From Pseudocitrobacter corydidari (GTDB lineage Bacteria > Pseudomonadota > Gammaproteobacteria > Enterobacterales > Enterobacteriaceae): a DNA stretch of 64,000 nt. The notes beneath the pieces are model-generated. The model was not told where the DNA came from. It saw only the letters and a program-made list of their open reading frames with translations, and made no database searches. The stretch is from the NCBI RefSeq assembly GCF_021172065.1, contig NZ_CP087880.1, positions 4,006,583-4,070,582 on the forward strand, in the 5' to 3' direction. Of this stretch, positions 52,989 through 62,540 are shown in pieces. Within the stretch, counting starts at the first letter, position 1. The number at the start of each line of letters is the position of its first letter. The position numbers and the translations under genes are program-made.

Positions 52989-53981
52989 TTAAAGTTCGCT
53001 CTTCTTATGGAACCCATCTTTAACGACGGTCTGGTCGATATTGGTCTTATTCACTTCGATTGGCGTCAGCAGACGAGACGGCACATCTTTCAGGCCATTA
53101 TTCAGCGTGGCGTCAGACTTCGGTTGTTGATCGTTGCCGAGCTCAACGGCGATTTCCGCCGCGGTTGTCGCAAGCGTAGTGATCGGTTTATACACGGTCA
53201 TGGTTTGCGTGCCGGCAATAATGCGTTTCACGCCCGCAAGGTCCGCATCCTGCCCGGAGATAGCGACTTTACCCGCCAGCCCTTGTGCGCTCAGCGCCTG
53301 AATCGCGCCGCCTGCTGTCGCATCGTTTGATGCTACTACGGCATCAATTTTGTTGTTATTGGCGGTGAGGGCGTTCTCCATAATTTTCAGCGCATTTTCC
53401 GGTAACCAACCGTCAGCCCACTGATCGCCGACGACTTTAATTTTGCCGCTGTCGATATACGGTTTTAAGACTTTCATCTGACCGGCACGGAACAGTTTGG
53501 CGTTATTATCCACCGGTGAGCCACCCATCAGGAAATAGTTACCCTGTGGCACCTGATTGACAAGACTCTGGGCCTGCATTTCGCCCACTTTTTCATTATC
53601 GAAAGAGATATAGAAATCGATATCAGCGTTATTGATCATGCGATCGTAAGCCAGAACTTTAATACCTTCCTGTTTGGCTTCTTTAATGACGTTACTGAGT
53701 ACCTGACCGTTGTAAGGAATAATAACCAGAACATCGACGCCACGGTTGATCATATTTTCAATCTGCGACATCTGGGTTTCTTCGTTACCGTTTGCCGACT
53801 GTACAAATACTTTGGCGCCTAACGATTCTGCTTTATTAACAAAAATATCGCGGTCTTTCTGCCAGCGCTCCAGACGCAGATCGTCGATAGCCATACCGAT
53901 TTTGACTTCTTTTGCGCTGCTCGCCATGCTGGTAAGCAGAAGTGATGCACAGAGCGTGAGGCAAAGGTTCTTGATTTTCAT
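52989..53981 (-). CDS. xylF: D-xylose-binding periplasmic protein
   Basis: Periplasmic binding protein delivering xylose to XylGH. ATG 53981 (MKIKNLCLTLCASLLLTSMASSAKE) gives 330 residues, the E. coli length, with a clear signal peptide. KIGMAIDDLRLERWQKDRDIF, VLVIIPYNGQVL, AYDRMI and VVASNDATAGGAIQALSAQGL line the sugar-binding cleft. First gene of xylFGH(R), divergent from xylA. The frame runs further to 54038, but that would precede the signal peptide. Confidence 0.97.
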   Translation of the reverse strand: MKIKNLCLTLCASLLLTSMASSAKEVKIGMAIDDLRLERWQKDRDIFVNKAESLGAKVFVQSANGNEETQMSQIENMINRGVDVLVIIPYNGQVLSNVIKEAKQEGIKVLAYDRMINNADIDFYISFDNEKVGEMQAQSLVNQVPQGNYFLMGGSPVDNNAKLFRAGQMKVLKPYIDSGKIKVVGDQWADGWLPENALKIMENALTANNNKIDAVVASNDATAGGAIQALSAQGLAGKVAISGQDADLAGVKRIIAGTQTMTVYKPITTLATTAAEIAVELGNDQQPKSDATLNNGLKDVPSRLLTPIEVNKTNIDQTVVKDGFHKKSEL

Positions 53982-54180
53982 AGTCGTAATGCCTTTTGTA
54001 GGGTAGGTAATGAGATTGGCGATAAAAGAAACAAGCACGACTTAACACGCAGCAAATTTTTAACATAGAAAGCGGTGCTGGCAATTACAGATTTTTATCT
54101 TCCCATTACGATATTTGGTTTAATTGTCAATTTATGAGCTTGATCGAGTTTTATATATCGCCTAAGAGAAATTTACATAA

Positions 54181-54217
54181 ATTTTGCGAGACGTTTTATT
54201 TTGCGAGCCAGCGCACG
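54181..54217 (+). promoter_or_regulatory. XylR-binding region of the xylF-xylA control region
   Basis: ATTTTGCGAG occurs twice, at 54181 and 54198; the second copy continues as CCAGCGCACG and closely matches the XylR activator site upstream of E. coli xylA (ATTTTGCGAGCGAGCGCAC). TGTGAAATAAC near 54240 is likewise shared with the E. coli region. The 350-base gap (53982-54331) otherwise holds no gene. Confidence 0.6.
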
Positions 54218-54331
54218 TTTGTGGATTCTCTTAATCGCAGTGTGAAATAACGTAATTGAGGAACCGGAAATCTGAACTCAGTATTAGCTAACGAATTATT
54301 CCTCGCCGCGTATCTGATTATGGAGTTCATT

Positions 54332-55654
54332 ATGCAAGCTTATTTCGACCAACTGGATCGTGTTCGTTTCGAAGGCCCTAAAACGGAAAACCCGCTGGCT
54401 TTCCGCCACTACAACCCTGACGAACTGGTGCTGGGTAAACGGATGGAAGATCACCTGCGCTTCGCCGCCTGCTACTGGCACACCTTCTGCTGGAATGGCG
54501 CAGATATGTTCGGCGTGGGCGCATTTGACCGCCCGTGGCAGCAACCGGGCGAAGCCATTGCACTGGCGAAACGCAAAGCGGATGTCGCATTTGAATTCTT
54601 CCATAAACTGAACGTACCTTACTACTGCTTCCACGACATCGACGTATCGCCAGAAGGCGCGTCGCTGAAAGAGTATCTGAACAACTTCGCGCAGATGGTA
54701 GACGTGCTGGGCGAAAAACAGCAGCAGAGCGGCGTGAAGCTGCTGTGGGGTACGGCGAACTGCTTTACTAACCCGCGCTACGGCGCAGGTGCGGCAACGA
54801 ACCCGGACCCGGAAGTCTTTAGCTGGGCGGCGACTCAGGTCTTCACCGCGATGAATGCCACCCACAAACTGGGCGGCGAGAACTACGTACTGTGGGGGGG
54901 CCGCGAAGGCTATGAATCCCTGCTGAACACCGACCTGCGTCAGGAACGCGAGCAGATTGGCCGCTTCATGCAGATGGTGGTAGAGCACAAACATAAAATC
55001 GGTTTCCAGGGTACCCTGCTTATCGAACCGAAACCGCAGGAACCGACCAAGCATCAATATGATTACGATGCATCGACCGTTTATGGCTTCCTTAAACAGT
55101 TCGGCCTGGAAAAAGAGATTAAACTGAACATCGAAGCAAACCACGCGACGCTGGCGGGGCACTCTTTCCACCACGAAATTGCTACCTCAATTGCGTTGGG
55201 CCTGTTCGGTTCCGTCGATGCCAACCGTGGCGATCCGCAGTTGGGCTGGGATACCGACCAGTTCCCGAACAGCGTGGAAGAGAACGCGCTGGTGATGTAC
55301 GAAATCCTCAAAGCGGGCGGCTTCACTACCGGTGGCCTGAACTTCGATGCGAAAGTGCGTCGTCAGAGTACCGACAAATATGACCTGTTCTATGGCCACA
55401 TTGGCGCGATGGACACCATGGCACTGTCGCTGAAAGTGGCGGCGCGTATGATTGAAGGCGGCGAGCTGGATAAACGTGTGGCTAAGCGTTACGCGGGCTG
55501 GAACGGTGAACTGGGTCAGCAAATCCTGAAAGGGCAGATGTCGCTGCAGGATCTGGCAAAATATGCCGAGCAGCATCAGCTGGCGCCGCAGCATCAGAGC
55601 GGTCACCAGGAGCTGCTGGAAAACCTGGTCAATCACTACCTGTTCGACAAATAA
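54332..55654 (+). CDS. xylA: D-xylose isomerase
   Basis: Isomerises D-xylose to D-xylulose. ATG 54332 (MQAYFDQLDRVRF) gives 440 residues, the E. coli length; an ATG four codons upstream (54320) is in frame but is part of the leader in E. coli. The TIM-barrel residues are intact: FCFHD-type YCFHDIDVSPEG with the catalytic His near 101, LLIEPKPQEPTKHQYDYD with metal Glu 232 region, NIEANHATLAGH near 268 and GSVDANRGDPQLGWDTDQFP with the Asp metal ligands. First gene of xylAB. Confidence 0.98.
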   Translation: MQAYFDQLDRVRFEGPKTENPLAFRHYNPDELVLGKRMEDHLRFAACYWHTFCWNGADMFGVGAFDRPWQQPGEAIALAKRKADVAFEFFHKLNVPYYCFHDIDVSPEGASLKEYLNNFAQMVDVLGEKQQQSGVKLLWGTANCFTNPRYGAGAATNPDPEVFSWAATQVFTAMNATHKLGGENYVLWGGREGYESLLNTDLRQEREQIGRFMQMVVEHKHKIGFQGTLLIEPKPQEPTKHQYDYDASTVYGFLKQFGLEKEIKLNIEANHATLAGHSFHHEIATSIALGLFGSVDANRGDPQLGWDTDQFPNSVEENALVMYEILKAGGFTTGGLNFDAKVRRQSTDKYDLFYGHIGAMDTMALSLKVAARMIEGGELDKRVAKRYAGWNGELGQQILKGQMSLQDLAKYAEQHQLAPQHQSGHQELLENLVNHYLFDK

Positions 55655-55663
55655 TGGAAACCG

Positions 55664-55684
55664 CCGGGCGATTATTTCGCCCGG
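55664..55684 (+). repeat. small hairpin after xylA
   Basis: CCGGGCG/CGCCCGG arms around ATTATTT, nine bases after the xylA stop and just before the REP-terminator. Confidence 0.5.
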
Positions 55685-55697
55685 ACTGATTATGCAG

Positions 55698-55731
55698 GCC
55701 CGGTAAGCGCGAGCGAAACCGGGCTTTTTTT
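55698..55731 (+). terminator. REP-derived intrinsic terminator between xylA and xylB
   Basis: GCCCGGT-AAGCGCGAGCGAA-ACCGGGC, a REP-like stem and loop, is followed directly by seven T residues. It should end or attenuate a part of the xylA transcripts before xylB. Confidence 0.7.
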
Positions 55732-55746
55732 AAGGAACGATACGCT

Positions 55747-57201
55747 ATGTATATTGGGATTGATCTGGGTACATCCGGCGTTAAAGCTATCCTGCTGAGT
55801 GAAAAGGGCGATGTCGTTGCCTCGCAAACGGAAAAACTCACCGTTTCCCGCCCGCATCCGCTGTGGTCTGAACAGGACCCGGAGCAGTGGTGGCAGGCGA
55901 CCGATCGCGCGATTAAAGCGCTCGCGCAGCAACATAGTCTGCAAGATGTGAAAGCGTTAGGCATCGCCGGGCAGATGCACGGCGCAACTCTTCTCGACAA
56001 GCAGCAGCGCGTGCTTCGCCCGGCGATTCTGTGGAACGATGGCCGCTGTGCGGAGGAGTGCCAGTTGCTGGAAGAGGCGGTGAAAAATTCCCGCCAGATT
56101 ACCGGCAACCTGATGATGCCAGGCTTTACCGCGCCGAAACTGCTGTGGGTGAAGCGCCATGAGCCAGAGATTTTTGCTCAGGTCGATAAGGTCTTGCTGC
56201 CGAAAGATTATTTGCGCCTGCGTATCACCGGTGAATTTGCCAGCGATATGTCCGACGCAGCGGGTACGATGTGGATGGACGTGGCAAAACGCGACTGGAG
56301 CGATGTAATGCTCGCGGCTTGTGGCCTGAGCCGTGACAATATGCCTGCGCTGTTTGAAGGCTGTGAGATTACCGGCACGTTGCTACCGTCTGTCGCGCAG
56401 GCGTGGAATATGCCCGCGGTGCCAGTTGTTGCGGGCGGCGGTGACAACGCGGCGGGCGCGGTCGGCGTGGGCATGGCGGATGCCGGGCAGGCGATGCTCT
56501 CGCTCGGCACGTCAGGGGTTTACTTTGCGGTAAGCGAAGGATTCCTCAGCAAGCCTGAAAGCGCGGTGCACAGTTTCTGTCATGCGCTTCCGGGGCGCTG
56601 GCATTTAATGTCGGTGATGCTTAGCGCGGCGTCGTGCCTCGACTGGGCAGCAAAACTCACCGGGCTGGAAAACGTCCCTGCGCTGATTAGCGCAGCGCAA
56701 TCCGCCGATGAGAATGCCGGGCCGGTGTGGTTCCTGCCGTATCTTTCCGGTGAGCGTACGCCGCACAATAACCCGCAGGCTAAGGGCGTCTTCTTTGGTC
56801 TGACGCACCAGCACGGCCCGGCGGAACTGGCGCGCGCGGTGCTGGAAGGCGTAGGTTTTGCGCTGGCCGACGGTATGGATGTGGTTCACGCCTGCGGCGT
56901 AACACCGAAAAGCGTGAACCTGATTGGCGGTGGCGCGCGTAGCGCTTACTGGCGTCAGATGCTGGCGGATATCAGCGGTCAACAGCTGGATTACCGCACT
57001 GGCGGCGATGTCGGCCCTGCGCTGGGCGCGGCGCGTCTGGCGCAACTGGCCATTTACCACGATAAACCGTTCGCTGAGCTGCTGCCTCAGTTACCGCTTG
57101 AGCAGGCGCACTATCCGGATGCACAACGTCATGCGCAATATGCGCCGCGTCGTGAAACCTTCCGTCAAATCTATCAGCAACTCTTGCCGCTGATGTCCTG
57201 A
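55747..57201 (+). CDS. xylB: xylulokinase
   Basis: FGGY kinase phosphorylating D-xylulose to xylulose 5-phosphate. The 484 residues equal the E. coli length. MYIGIDLGTSGVKAIL begins the ATPase fold, IAGQMHGA binds the sugar, the catalytic Asp is in VAGGGDNAAGAVG near 233, and NLIGGGARSAYWRQMLADISG is the FGGY signature. AAGGAACG precedes the ATG. It is separated from xylA by 92 bases holding a hairpin and a terminator-like REP. Confidence 0.98.
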   Translation: MYIGIDLGTSGVKAILLSEKGDVVASQTEKLTVSRPHPLWSEQDPEQWWQATDRAIKALAQQHSLQDVKALGIAGQMHGATLLDKQQRVLRPAILWNDGRCAEECQLLEEAVKNSRQITGNLMMPGFTAPKLLWVKRHEPEIFAQVDKVLLPKDYLRLRITGEFASDMSDAAGTMWMDVAKRDWSDVMLAACGLSRDNMPALFEGCEITGTLLPSVAQAWNMPAVPVVAGGGDNAAGAVGVGMADAGQAMLSLGTSGVYFAVSEGFLSKPESAVHSFCHALPGRWHLMSVMLSAASCLDWAAKLTGLENVPALISAAQSADENAGPVWFLPYLSGERTPHNNPQAKGVFFGLTHQHGPAELARAVLEGVGFALADGMDVVHACGVTPKSVNLIGGGARSAYWRQMLADISGQQLDYRTGGDVGPALGAARLAQLAIYHDKPFAELLPQLPLEQAHYPDAQRHAQYAPRRETFRQIYQQLLPLMS

Positions 57202-57207
57202 TGTATC

Positions 57208-57227
57208 CCGCCCCGTCTCCGGGGCGG
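57208..57227 (+). terminator. xylB terminator hairpin
   Basis: CCGCCCCG/CGGGGCGG with a four-base loop just after xylB; T tract weak (ATTCT). Confidence 0.55.
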
Positions 57228-57337
57228 ATTCTCCACAAAAATTGATGAATTCCGAATTTGCTGGAAATTCCGTGTTGCTCCAATGTTGCGCTGCGGTTTC
57301 CGTTCATAATGCGTTTGCTATGGATAAGGAGATCGCC

Positions 57338-57670
57338 ATGAAGTTAGCGCTGAAAGCCCCGCAGGGCGTGTTGTGTGCCGGAGTTATTCTCTACGTTGTA
57401 TGTCTATGGGGCGACTGCCCGCAGTTGACCGATAAAGGTTATTTCCTGGCCGTGCTGGTGCTGGGGGTGTTCACCGTACTGACGTACCAGCGATTATCCG
57501 GAAAAGAGAAAGAAGGGGAACGTTTTGCCGGGCTGTGCCGCTTTGTGCTGCTGCTGGCGACAGGGTTAATGCTGGTGGGTATCTGGAATTTGCCCCTCAG
57601 CCTGACGGAAAAGGGGCTTAGCGTTCTCGCCTGGTTTGCCGCGATGTACGGCGCGGCGCGCTGGCGCTAG
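57338..57670 (+). CDS. yiaB: YiaA/YiaB-family inner-membrane protein
   Basis: A 110-residue membrane protein orthologous to E. coli YiaB (113). ATG 57338 follows AAGGAGAT at ideal spacing; an ATG at 57320 and a longer frame from 57242 lack a comparable site. Four hydrophobic segments are visible, with CLWGDCPQLTDKGYFLAVLVL after the first, the YiaA/B pattern. Function unknown. The end overlaps the convergent wecH by four bases. Confidence 0.88.
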   Translation: MKLALKAPQGVLCAGVILYVVCLWGDCPQLTDKGYFLAVLVLGVFTVLTYQRLSGKEKEGERFAGLCRFVLLLATGLMLVGIWNLPLSLTEKGLSVLAWFAAMYGAARWR

Positions 57671-58662
57671 CTGACGAATCGCTTGCTATCCACGCGCTGT
57701 ACCAGCATCGACAGCACCAGGCTCCCCGCCAGCGTGGCGCAGAAAATCCACACAATATCGAGCAGCGGCCAGCTTTTAATGTCTGCGCCACTGTTGCGTA
57801 AAGCATGAATAATCAGGGCGTGAAAACCATAAATGCCCAGTGAATGGCGCGAAATCAGCGCTAATCCCGGCAATACGCGATGGTTCAGACTATTTTTTAC
57901 CACCACAAACAGCGTCGCTGCGCAGATAAACACCATCGGCCCGCAATAGAGATACCAGGTGTCAGCAAAGTTACCGCGCCAGCTTAATTCATGCAGCGTG
58001 CCGCGCGAAATCACCACCACCGCCAGTATAAAACCGATGCCGCACAGCCAGCTTAATCCACGCTTTTGCGTCTCCATCATGCCGATGGCGCGCCCCAGAA
58101 GGCCGTAGATCAGGTAGTAAAAAGTGTCGCCGTTGATATAGAGATTCACCGGTAACCATTCGATGCCGTCGGTTTTCAGCGTCACTGAATTCGGGTTAGC
58201 AACAATGCCAATCACCACCATCAGCGCCAGTAGCATTTTGCCGCTTATCGCTTTCACCTCAATCAGCGGCGAAACCAGATAAATCACGATAATGGCGAAG
58301 AAAAACCACAGGTGATAGAAAACAGGCTTCTGTAGGATATTCTTAAGCGACCCTTCGATATTGATATGCGTGAATGCCGCGATATAGATAAGCGCCACGG
58401 CGCTGTAAAACAGCAGGCACAGCGCAATCCGTAGAAAATGGCGCGGTTGAGCGCTGCGCGGGCCGAAAAAGAGATAGCCGGAGATCATGAAGAACAGCGG
58501 CACGCTCACGCGTGAGGCAGAGTTGAGAACATTAGCAATATCCCAGTTCACCGGGCTGATACTGTGCGCGTTGGTAATGTACCAGGTTGTCGTATGGATC
58601 ATCACTACCATCAGGCAGGCTATTCCGCGTAGGTTATCAATCCAGTTTATTTTGGGCTGCAT
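57667..58662 (-). CDS. wecH: O-acetyltransferase WecH
   Basis: Acyltransferase-3 family inner-membrane enzyme that O-acetylates enterobacterial common antigen in E. coli. The 331 residues match. The N-terminal INWIDNLRGIACLMVVMIHTTTWY carries the invariant active-site His and Arg, SVPLFFMISGYLFFG follows, and about ten membrane segments are spread to the C-terminus. It stands alone. Confidence 0.94.
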   Translation of the reverse strand: MQPKINWIDNLRGIACLMVVMIHTTTWYITNAHSISPVNWDIANVLNSASRVSVPLFFMISGYLFFGPRSAQPRHFLRIALCLLFYSAVALIYIAAFTHINIEGSLKNILQKPVFYHLWFFFAIIVIYLVSPLIEVKAISGKMLLALMVVIGIVANPNSVTLKTDGIEWLPVNLYINGDTFYYLIYGLLGRAIGMMETQKRGLSWLCGIGFILAVVVISRGTLHELSWRGNFADTWYLYCGPMVFICAATLFVVVKNSLNHRVLPGLALISRHSLGIYGFHALIIHALRNSGADIKSWPLLDIVWIFCATLAGSLVLSMLVQRVDSKRFVS

Positions 58663-58837
58663 TAGGGCCGGTTTCTCCTTTCAAACAAAGTGTGACTCAA
58701 TATTTATTAGGCTATTTGACTGGATTATTCTGAGTTTTTCACCCCACACTTGTCGTGTTGTGGTGTGATTCGCAGAATGCCATCACAGCAGTGACTACCC
58801 ACAAAATAACAGCCCGATCGTAAGGCGGTACTGAAAA

Positions 58838-59143
58838 ATGATGATGAAGCGACTCCTTCCCCTGCTAATGGGGCTATTACTGGCGGGATGCGCCGCGTCC
58901 GAATCCGCGACGCCGATGAAAGCGCAAAATGCGAAAGCGAATCCCGCCCGCTCGCTGGGGATGGAAAATTTATGCAAGGAACGGGCGGCAGAGCGCTATA
59001 ACACGGCGGCGCAGAAAATTGACGTTACGGGCTTTGAGCGTTTTCAGGGCAGCTATGAATTACGCGGCTATACTGCGCGCAATGAAGGTTTTGTCTGCTC
59101 ATTTGACGCAAATGGTGATTTTTTACACTTATCGATGCGTTAA
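58838..59143 (+). CDS. ysaB: small lipoprotein YsaB
   Basis: A 101-residue predicted lipoprotein, orthologue of E. coli YsaB (99): signal LLPLLMGLLLAGCAAS with lipobox LAGC placing the acylated Cys near residue 20, then a mature domain MENLCKERAAERYNTAAQKIDVTGFERFQGSYELRGYT (quoted in parts: NLCKERAAERYNT and FERFQGSYELRGYT). Residue +2 after the Cys is Ala, so outer-membrane sorting is expected. Function unknown. It lies 138 bases upstream of glyQ, same orientation. Confidence 0.9.
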   Translation: MMMKRLLPLLMGLLLAGCAASESATPMKAQNAKANPARSLGMENLCKERAAERYNTAAQKIDVTGFERFQGSYELRGYTARNEGFVCSFDANGDFLHLSMR

Positions 59144-59281
59144 ACGCGGCAATATGGCACGAAAAGTCGGCCTGTTTTCCTCTATTTTCCCTAAACAGGT
59201 CGCTTTCATACTGTATATCTTCCAGCCAGCGGGTATACTGATCCCTTCCTTTAAATCCACACGTATCCAGCACGAAATAAT

Positions 59282-60193
59282 ATGCAAAAGTTTGATACCA
59301 GGACCTTCCAGGGCTTGATCCTGACCTTACAGGATTACTGGGCTCGCCAGGGCTGCACCATTGTTCAACCATTGGACATGGAAGTTGGCGCGGGTACCTC
59401 TCACCCAATGACCTGCCTGCGCGCGCTGGGGCCAGAGCCGATGGCGACTGCTTGTGTGCAGCCTTCCCGTCGTCCGACCGATGGCCGCTACGGCGAAAAC
59501 CCGAACCGTTTACAGCACTACTATCAGTTCCAGGTGGTTATCAAGCCATCGCCGGACAACATTCAGGAGCTGTACCTCGGTTCCCTGAAAGAGCTGGGAA
59601 TGGACCCGACCATCCACGACATCCGTTTCGTGGAAGATAACTGGGAAAACCCGACGCTGGGGGCCTGGGGTCTGGGCTGGGAAGTGTGGCTGAACGGCAT
59701 GGAAGTGACGCAGTTCACCTACTTCCAGCAGGTTGGCGGCCTGGAATGTAAACCGGTTACCGGCGAGATCACCTACGGTCTGGAACGTCTGGCAATGTAC
59801 ATTCAGGGCGTAGACAGCGTTTACGACCTGGTCTGGAGCGACGGCCCGCTGGGTAAAACCACCTACGGCGACGTGTTCCATCAGAACGAAGTGGAGCAAT
59901 CCACCTACAACTTCGAATACGCGGACGTGGACTTCCTGTTCACCTGCTTCGAGCAGTACGAGAAAGAAGCCCAGCAGCTGCTGGCGCTGGAAAATCCACT
60001 GCCGCTCCCAGCCTACGAACGTATCCTGAAAGCCGCCCACAGCTTCAACCTGCTGGATGCGCGTAAAGCCATCTCCGTCACCGAGCGTCAGCGCTATATC
60101 CTGCGCATTCGCACCCTGACCAAAGCAGTGGCAGAAGCTTATTATGCTTCCCGTGAAGCCCTCGGCTTCCCGATGTGCAACAAAGACAAGTAA
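59282..60193 (+). CDS. glyQ: glycyl-tRNA synthetase alpha subunit
   Basis: Catalytic class II alpha chain of the alpha2beta2 glycyl-tRNA synthetase. The 303 residues equal E. coli. TFQGLILTLQDYWARQGCTI, ACVQPSRRPTDGRYGENPNRLQHYYQFQV (motif 2 region, quoted in parts: QPSRRPTDGRYGENPNR) and GLERLAMYIQGV (motif 3) are present. glyS follows nine bases later. Confidence 0.98.
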   Translation: MQKFDTRTFQGLILTLQDYWARQGCTIVQPLDMEVGAGTSHPMTCLRALGPEPMATACVQPSRRPTDGRYGENPNRLQHYYQFQVVIKPSPDNIQELYLGSLKELGMDPTIHDIRFVEDNWENPTLGAWGLGWEVWLNGMEVTQFTYFQQVGGLECKPVTGEITYGLERLAMYIQGVDSVYDLVWSDGPLGKTTYGDVFHQNEVEQSTYNFEYADVDFLFTCFEQYEKEAQQLLALENPLPLPAYERILKAAHSFNLLDARKAISVTERQRYILRIRTLTKAVAEAYYASREALGFPMCNKDK

Positions 60194-60202
60194 GAGGCGG
60201 CC

Positions 60203-62272
60203 ATGTCTGAGAAAACTTTTCTGGTGGAAATCGGCACTGAAGAGCTGCCACCAAAAGCACTGCGCAGCCTGGCAGAGTCCTTTGCTGCGAACTTCACTGC
60301 GGAGCTGGATAACGCCGGCCTCGCACACGGCGACGTTCAATGGTTTGCTGCCCCGCGTCGTCTGGCGCTGAAGGTTGCTAACCTGGCGGAAGCCCAGGCC
60401 GATCGCGAAGTCGAAAAACGCGGCCCGGCGATTGCCCAGGCGTTCGACGCTGAAGGCAAACCGAGCAAAGCGGCAGAAGGTTGGGCGCGTGGTTGCGGTA
60501 TTACCGTAGACCAGGCCGAGCGTCTGACTACCGATAAAGGCGAATGGCTGCTGTATCGCGCCCACGTGAAGGGCGAAAGCACCGAAGCGCTGGTGCCGAA
60601 TATGGTCGCTACTTCGCTGGCGAAGCTGCCGATCCCGAAACTGATGCGCTGGGGCGCGTCTGACGTACACTTCGTGCGTCCGGTTCACACCGTGACCCTC
60701 CTGCTGGGCGACAAAGTCATTCCGGCAACCATTCTGGGTATTCAGTCCGATCGCGTGATTCGCGGCCACCGCTTTATGGGCGAGCCGGAATTCACCATCG
60801 ACAATGCCGATCAGTATCCGGAAATCCTGCGCGAGCGCGGGAAAGTCATCGCCGATTACGCTGAGCGTAAAGCGAAGATCAAAGCCGATGCCGAAGAAGC
60901 CGCACGTAAAATTGGCGGTAACGCTGACTTAAGCGAAAGCCTGGTGGAAGAAGTCACCTCGCTGGTGGAATGGCCGGTTGTACTGACGGCGAAGTTTGAA
61001 GAGAAATTCCTCGCGGTGCCGTCTGAAGCGCTGGTTTACACCATGAAAGGTGACCAGAAGTACTTCCCGGTGTATGCAAACGACGGCAAACTGCTGCCTA
61101 ACTTTATCTTCGTTTCCAACATCGAGTCGAAGGACCCGCAGCAGATTATCTCCGGTAACGAGAAAGTGGTTCGCCCACGTCTGGCCGATGCCGAATTCTT
61201 CTTCAATACCGACCGTAAAAAACGTCTGGAAGATAACCTGCCGCGCCTGCAAACCGTGCTGTTCCAGCAACAGCTGGGCACGCTGCGCGACAAAACTGAC
61301 CGCATTCAGGCGCTGGCTGGCTGGATTGCTGAACAGATTGGTGCTGACGTTAACCACGCCACCCGTGCGGGCCTGCTGTCGAAGTGCGACCTGATGACCA
61401 ACATGGTCTTCGAGTTCACCGACACTCAGGGCGTGATGGGTATGCACTACGCGCGCCACGATGGCGAAGCGGAAGATGTAGCAGTCGCGCTGAATGAGCA
61501 GTATCAACCGCGCTTTGCCGGTGATGACCTGCCGTCTAACCCGGTAGCCTGTGCGCTGGCGATTGCTGACAAGATGGACACCCTCGCGGGTATCTTCGGT
61601 ATCGGTCAGCATCCAAAAGGCGACAAAGACCCCTTTGCGCTGCGTCGCGCGGCGCTTGGCGTACTGCGTATTATCGTTGAGAAGAACCTGAACCTCGATC
61701 TGCAAACGCTGACCGAAGAAGCGGCGCGTCTGTACGGCGATAAGCTGACTAACGCCAACGTGGTTGATGATGTTATCGACTTTATGCTGGGCCGTTTCCG
61801 CGCCTGGTATCAGGATGCCGGTTACACCGTCGACACCATTCAGGCCGTGCTGGCACGTCGCCCGACGCGTCCGGCAGACTTTGATGCGCGTATGAAAGCA
61901 GTCTCTCACTTCCGCACCCTGGAAGCGGCTTCTGCGCTGGCTGCGGCCAACAAGCGTGTGTCTAACATCCTGGCGAAAACCGATGAAGTGCTGAATGATC
62001 GCGTAAACGCCTCCACGCTGAAAGAGCCGGAAGAAATTAAGCTCGCGATGCAGGTTGTGGTGCTGCGTGACAAACTGGAGCCGTACTTCGCGGAAGGTCG
62101 TTACCAGGATGCGCTGGTCGAACTGGCTGAGCTGCGTGAACCGGTCGATGCTTTCTTCGATAAAGTAATGGTCATGGTTGATGACAAAGAACTGCGTATC
62201 AACCGTCTGACAATGCTGGAAAAACTGCGCGAACTGTTCCTGCGTGTTGCGGATATTTCGCTGCTGCAGTAA
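60203..62272 (+). CDS. glyS: glycyl-tRNA synthetase beta subunit
   Basis: Beta chain that recognises tRNA-Gly and completes the synthetase. The 689 residues equal E. coli. The N-terminal FLVEIGTEELPPKAL, the HD-like domain around NMVFEFTDTQGVMGMHYARHDGE, and the C-terminal anticodon-binding domain (about 580-689) are visible. AGAGG precedes the start; an intrinsic terminator follows. Confidence 0.98.
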   Translation: MSEKTFLVEIGTEELPPKALRSLAESFAANFTAELDNAGLAHGDVQWFAAPRRLALKVANLAEAQADREVEKRGPAIAQAFDAEGKPSKAAEGWARGCGITVDQAERLTTDKGEWLLYRAHVKGESTEALVPNMVATSLAKLPIPKLMRWGASDVHFVRPVHTVTLLLGDKVIPATILGIQSDRVIRGHRFMGEPEFTIDNADQYPEILRERGKVIADYAERKAKIKADAEEAARKIGGNADLSESLVEEVTSLVEWPVVLTAKFEEKFLAVPSEALVYTMKGDQKYFPVYANDGKLLPNFIFVSNIESKDPQQIISGNEKVVRPRLADAEFFFNTDRKKRLEDNLPRLQTVLFQQQLGTLRDKTDRIQALAGWIAEQIGADVNHATRAGLLSKCDLMTNMVFEFTDTQGVMGMHYARHDGEAEDVAVALNEQYQPRFAGDDLPSNPVACALAIADKMDTLAGIFGIGQHPKGDKDPFALRRAALGVLRIIVEKNLNLDLQTLTEEAARLYGDKLTNANVVDDVIDFMLGRFRAWYQDAGYTVDTIQAVLARRPTRPADFDARMKAVSHFRTLEAASALAAANKRVSNILAKTDEVLNDRVNASTLKEPEEIKLAMQVVVLRDKLEPYFAEGRYQDALVELAELREPVDAFFDKVMVMVDDKELRINRLTMLEKLRELFLRVADISLLQ

Positions 62273-62292
62273 GTTTACTGCTGATAAATAAA

Positions 62293-62317
62293 AACCTGCC
62301 GAATGGCAGGTTTTTTT
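62293..62317 (+). terminator. glyQS rho-independent terminator
   Basis: AACCTGCC-GAAT-GGCAGGTT followed by a run of T, 20 bases after the glyS stop. Confidence 0.92.
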
Positions 62318-62488
62318 ATGCGCAAATATAAACAAGTAATAATTATTCGTTTAATGGGTGAGTACTTACACATATATTCCGCAAAAAAAAATTCAGAATA
62401 CATTAATTCTTTTGCCTGAGCGGTGTTTGCTAGAATAGCGACGGGTGCTTGAGACTGTTTGTCTCAGGTATCACCGAAAGGCAGACAG

Positions 62489-62540
62489 AGAAAAGCCCCA
62501 CCTGACTATAAATCAAAGTGAGGCCCCTCTATGCATAGAC
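62489..62540 (-). ncRNA. predicted SokA-type antisense RNA, unit 1
   Basis: Minus-strand promoter TTGATT (62570-62575) with 17-base spacer and TACCTT (62547-62552) puts the 5' end near 62540. The transcript crosses the mok start and ends in a hairpin GCCTCAC...GGTGGGGC followed by TTTT, an intrinsic terminator. Position and size fit Sok antisense RNAs, which block mok translation and thereby hok. Ends are predicted to within a few bases. Confidence 0.68.

Noticed and set aside
57242..57337. Upstream yiaB start at 57242 or 57320
   Set aside because: The ATG at 57338 has an ideal AAGGAGAT and matches the family N-terminus; the others lack such a site.
59510..60769. 419-codon open frame on the minus strand across glyQ-glyS
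   Set aside because: Spans two conserved genes and their junction in antisense; no recognisable motif or start signal.
60929..62335. 468-codon open frame on the minus strand opposite glyS
   Set aside because: Antisense shadow of glyS, whose frame is conserved from end to end; the predicted protein has the low-information His/Gln/Arg composition of such shadows.
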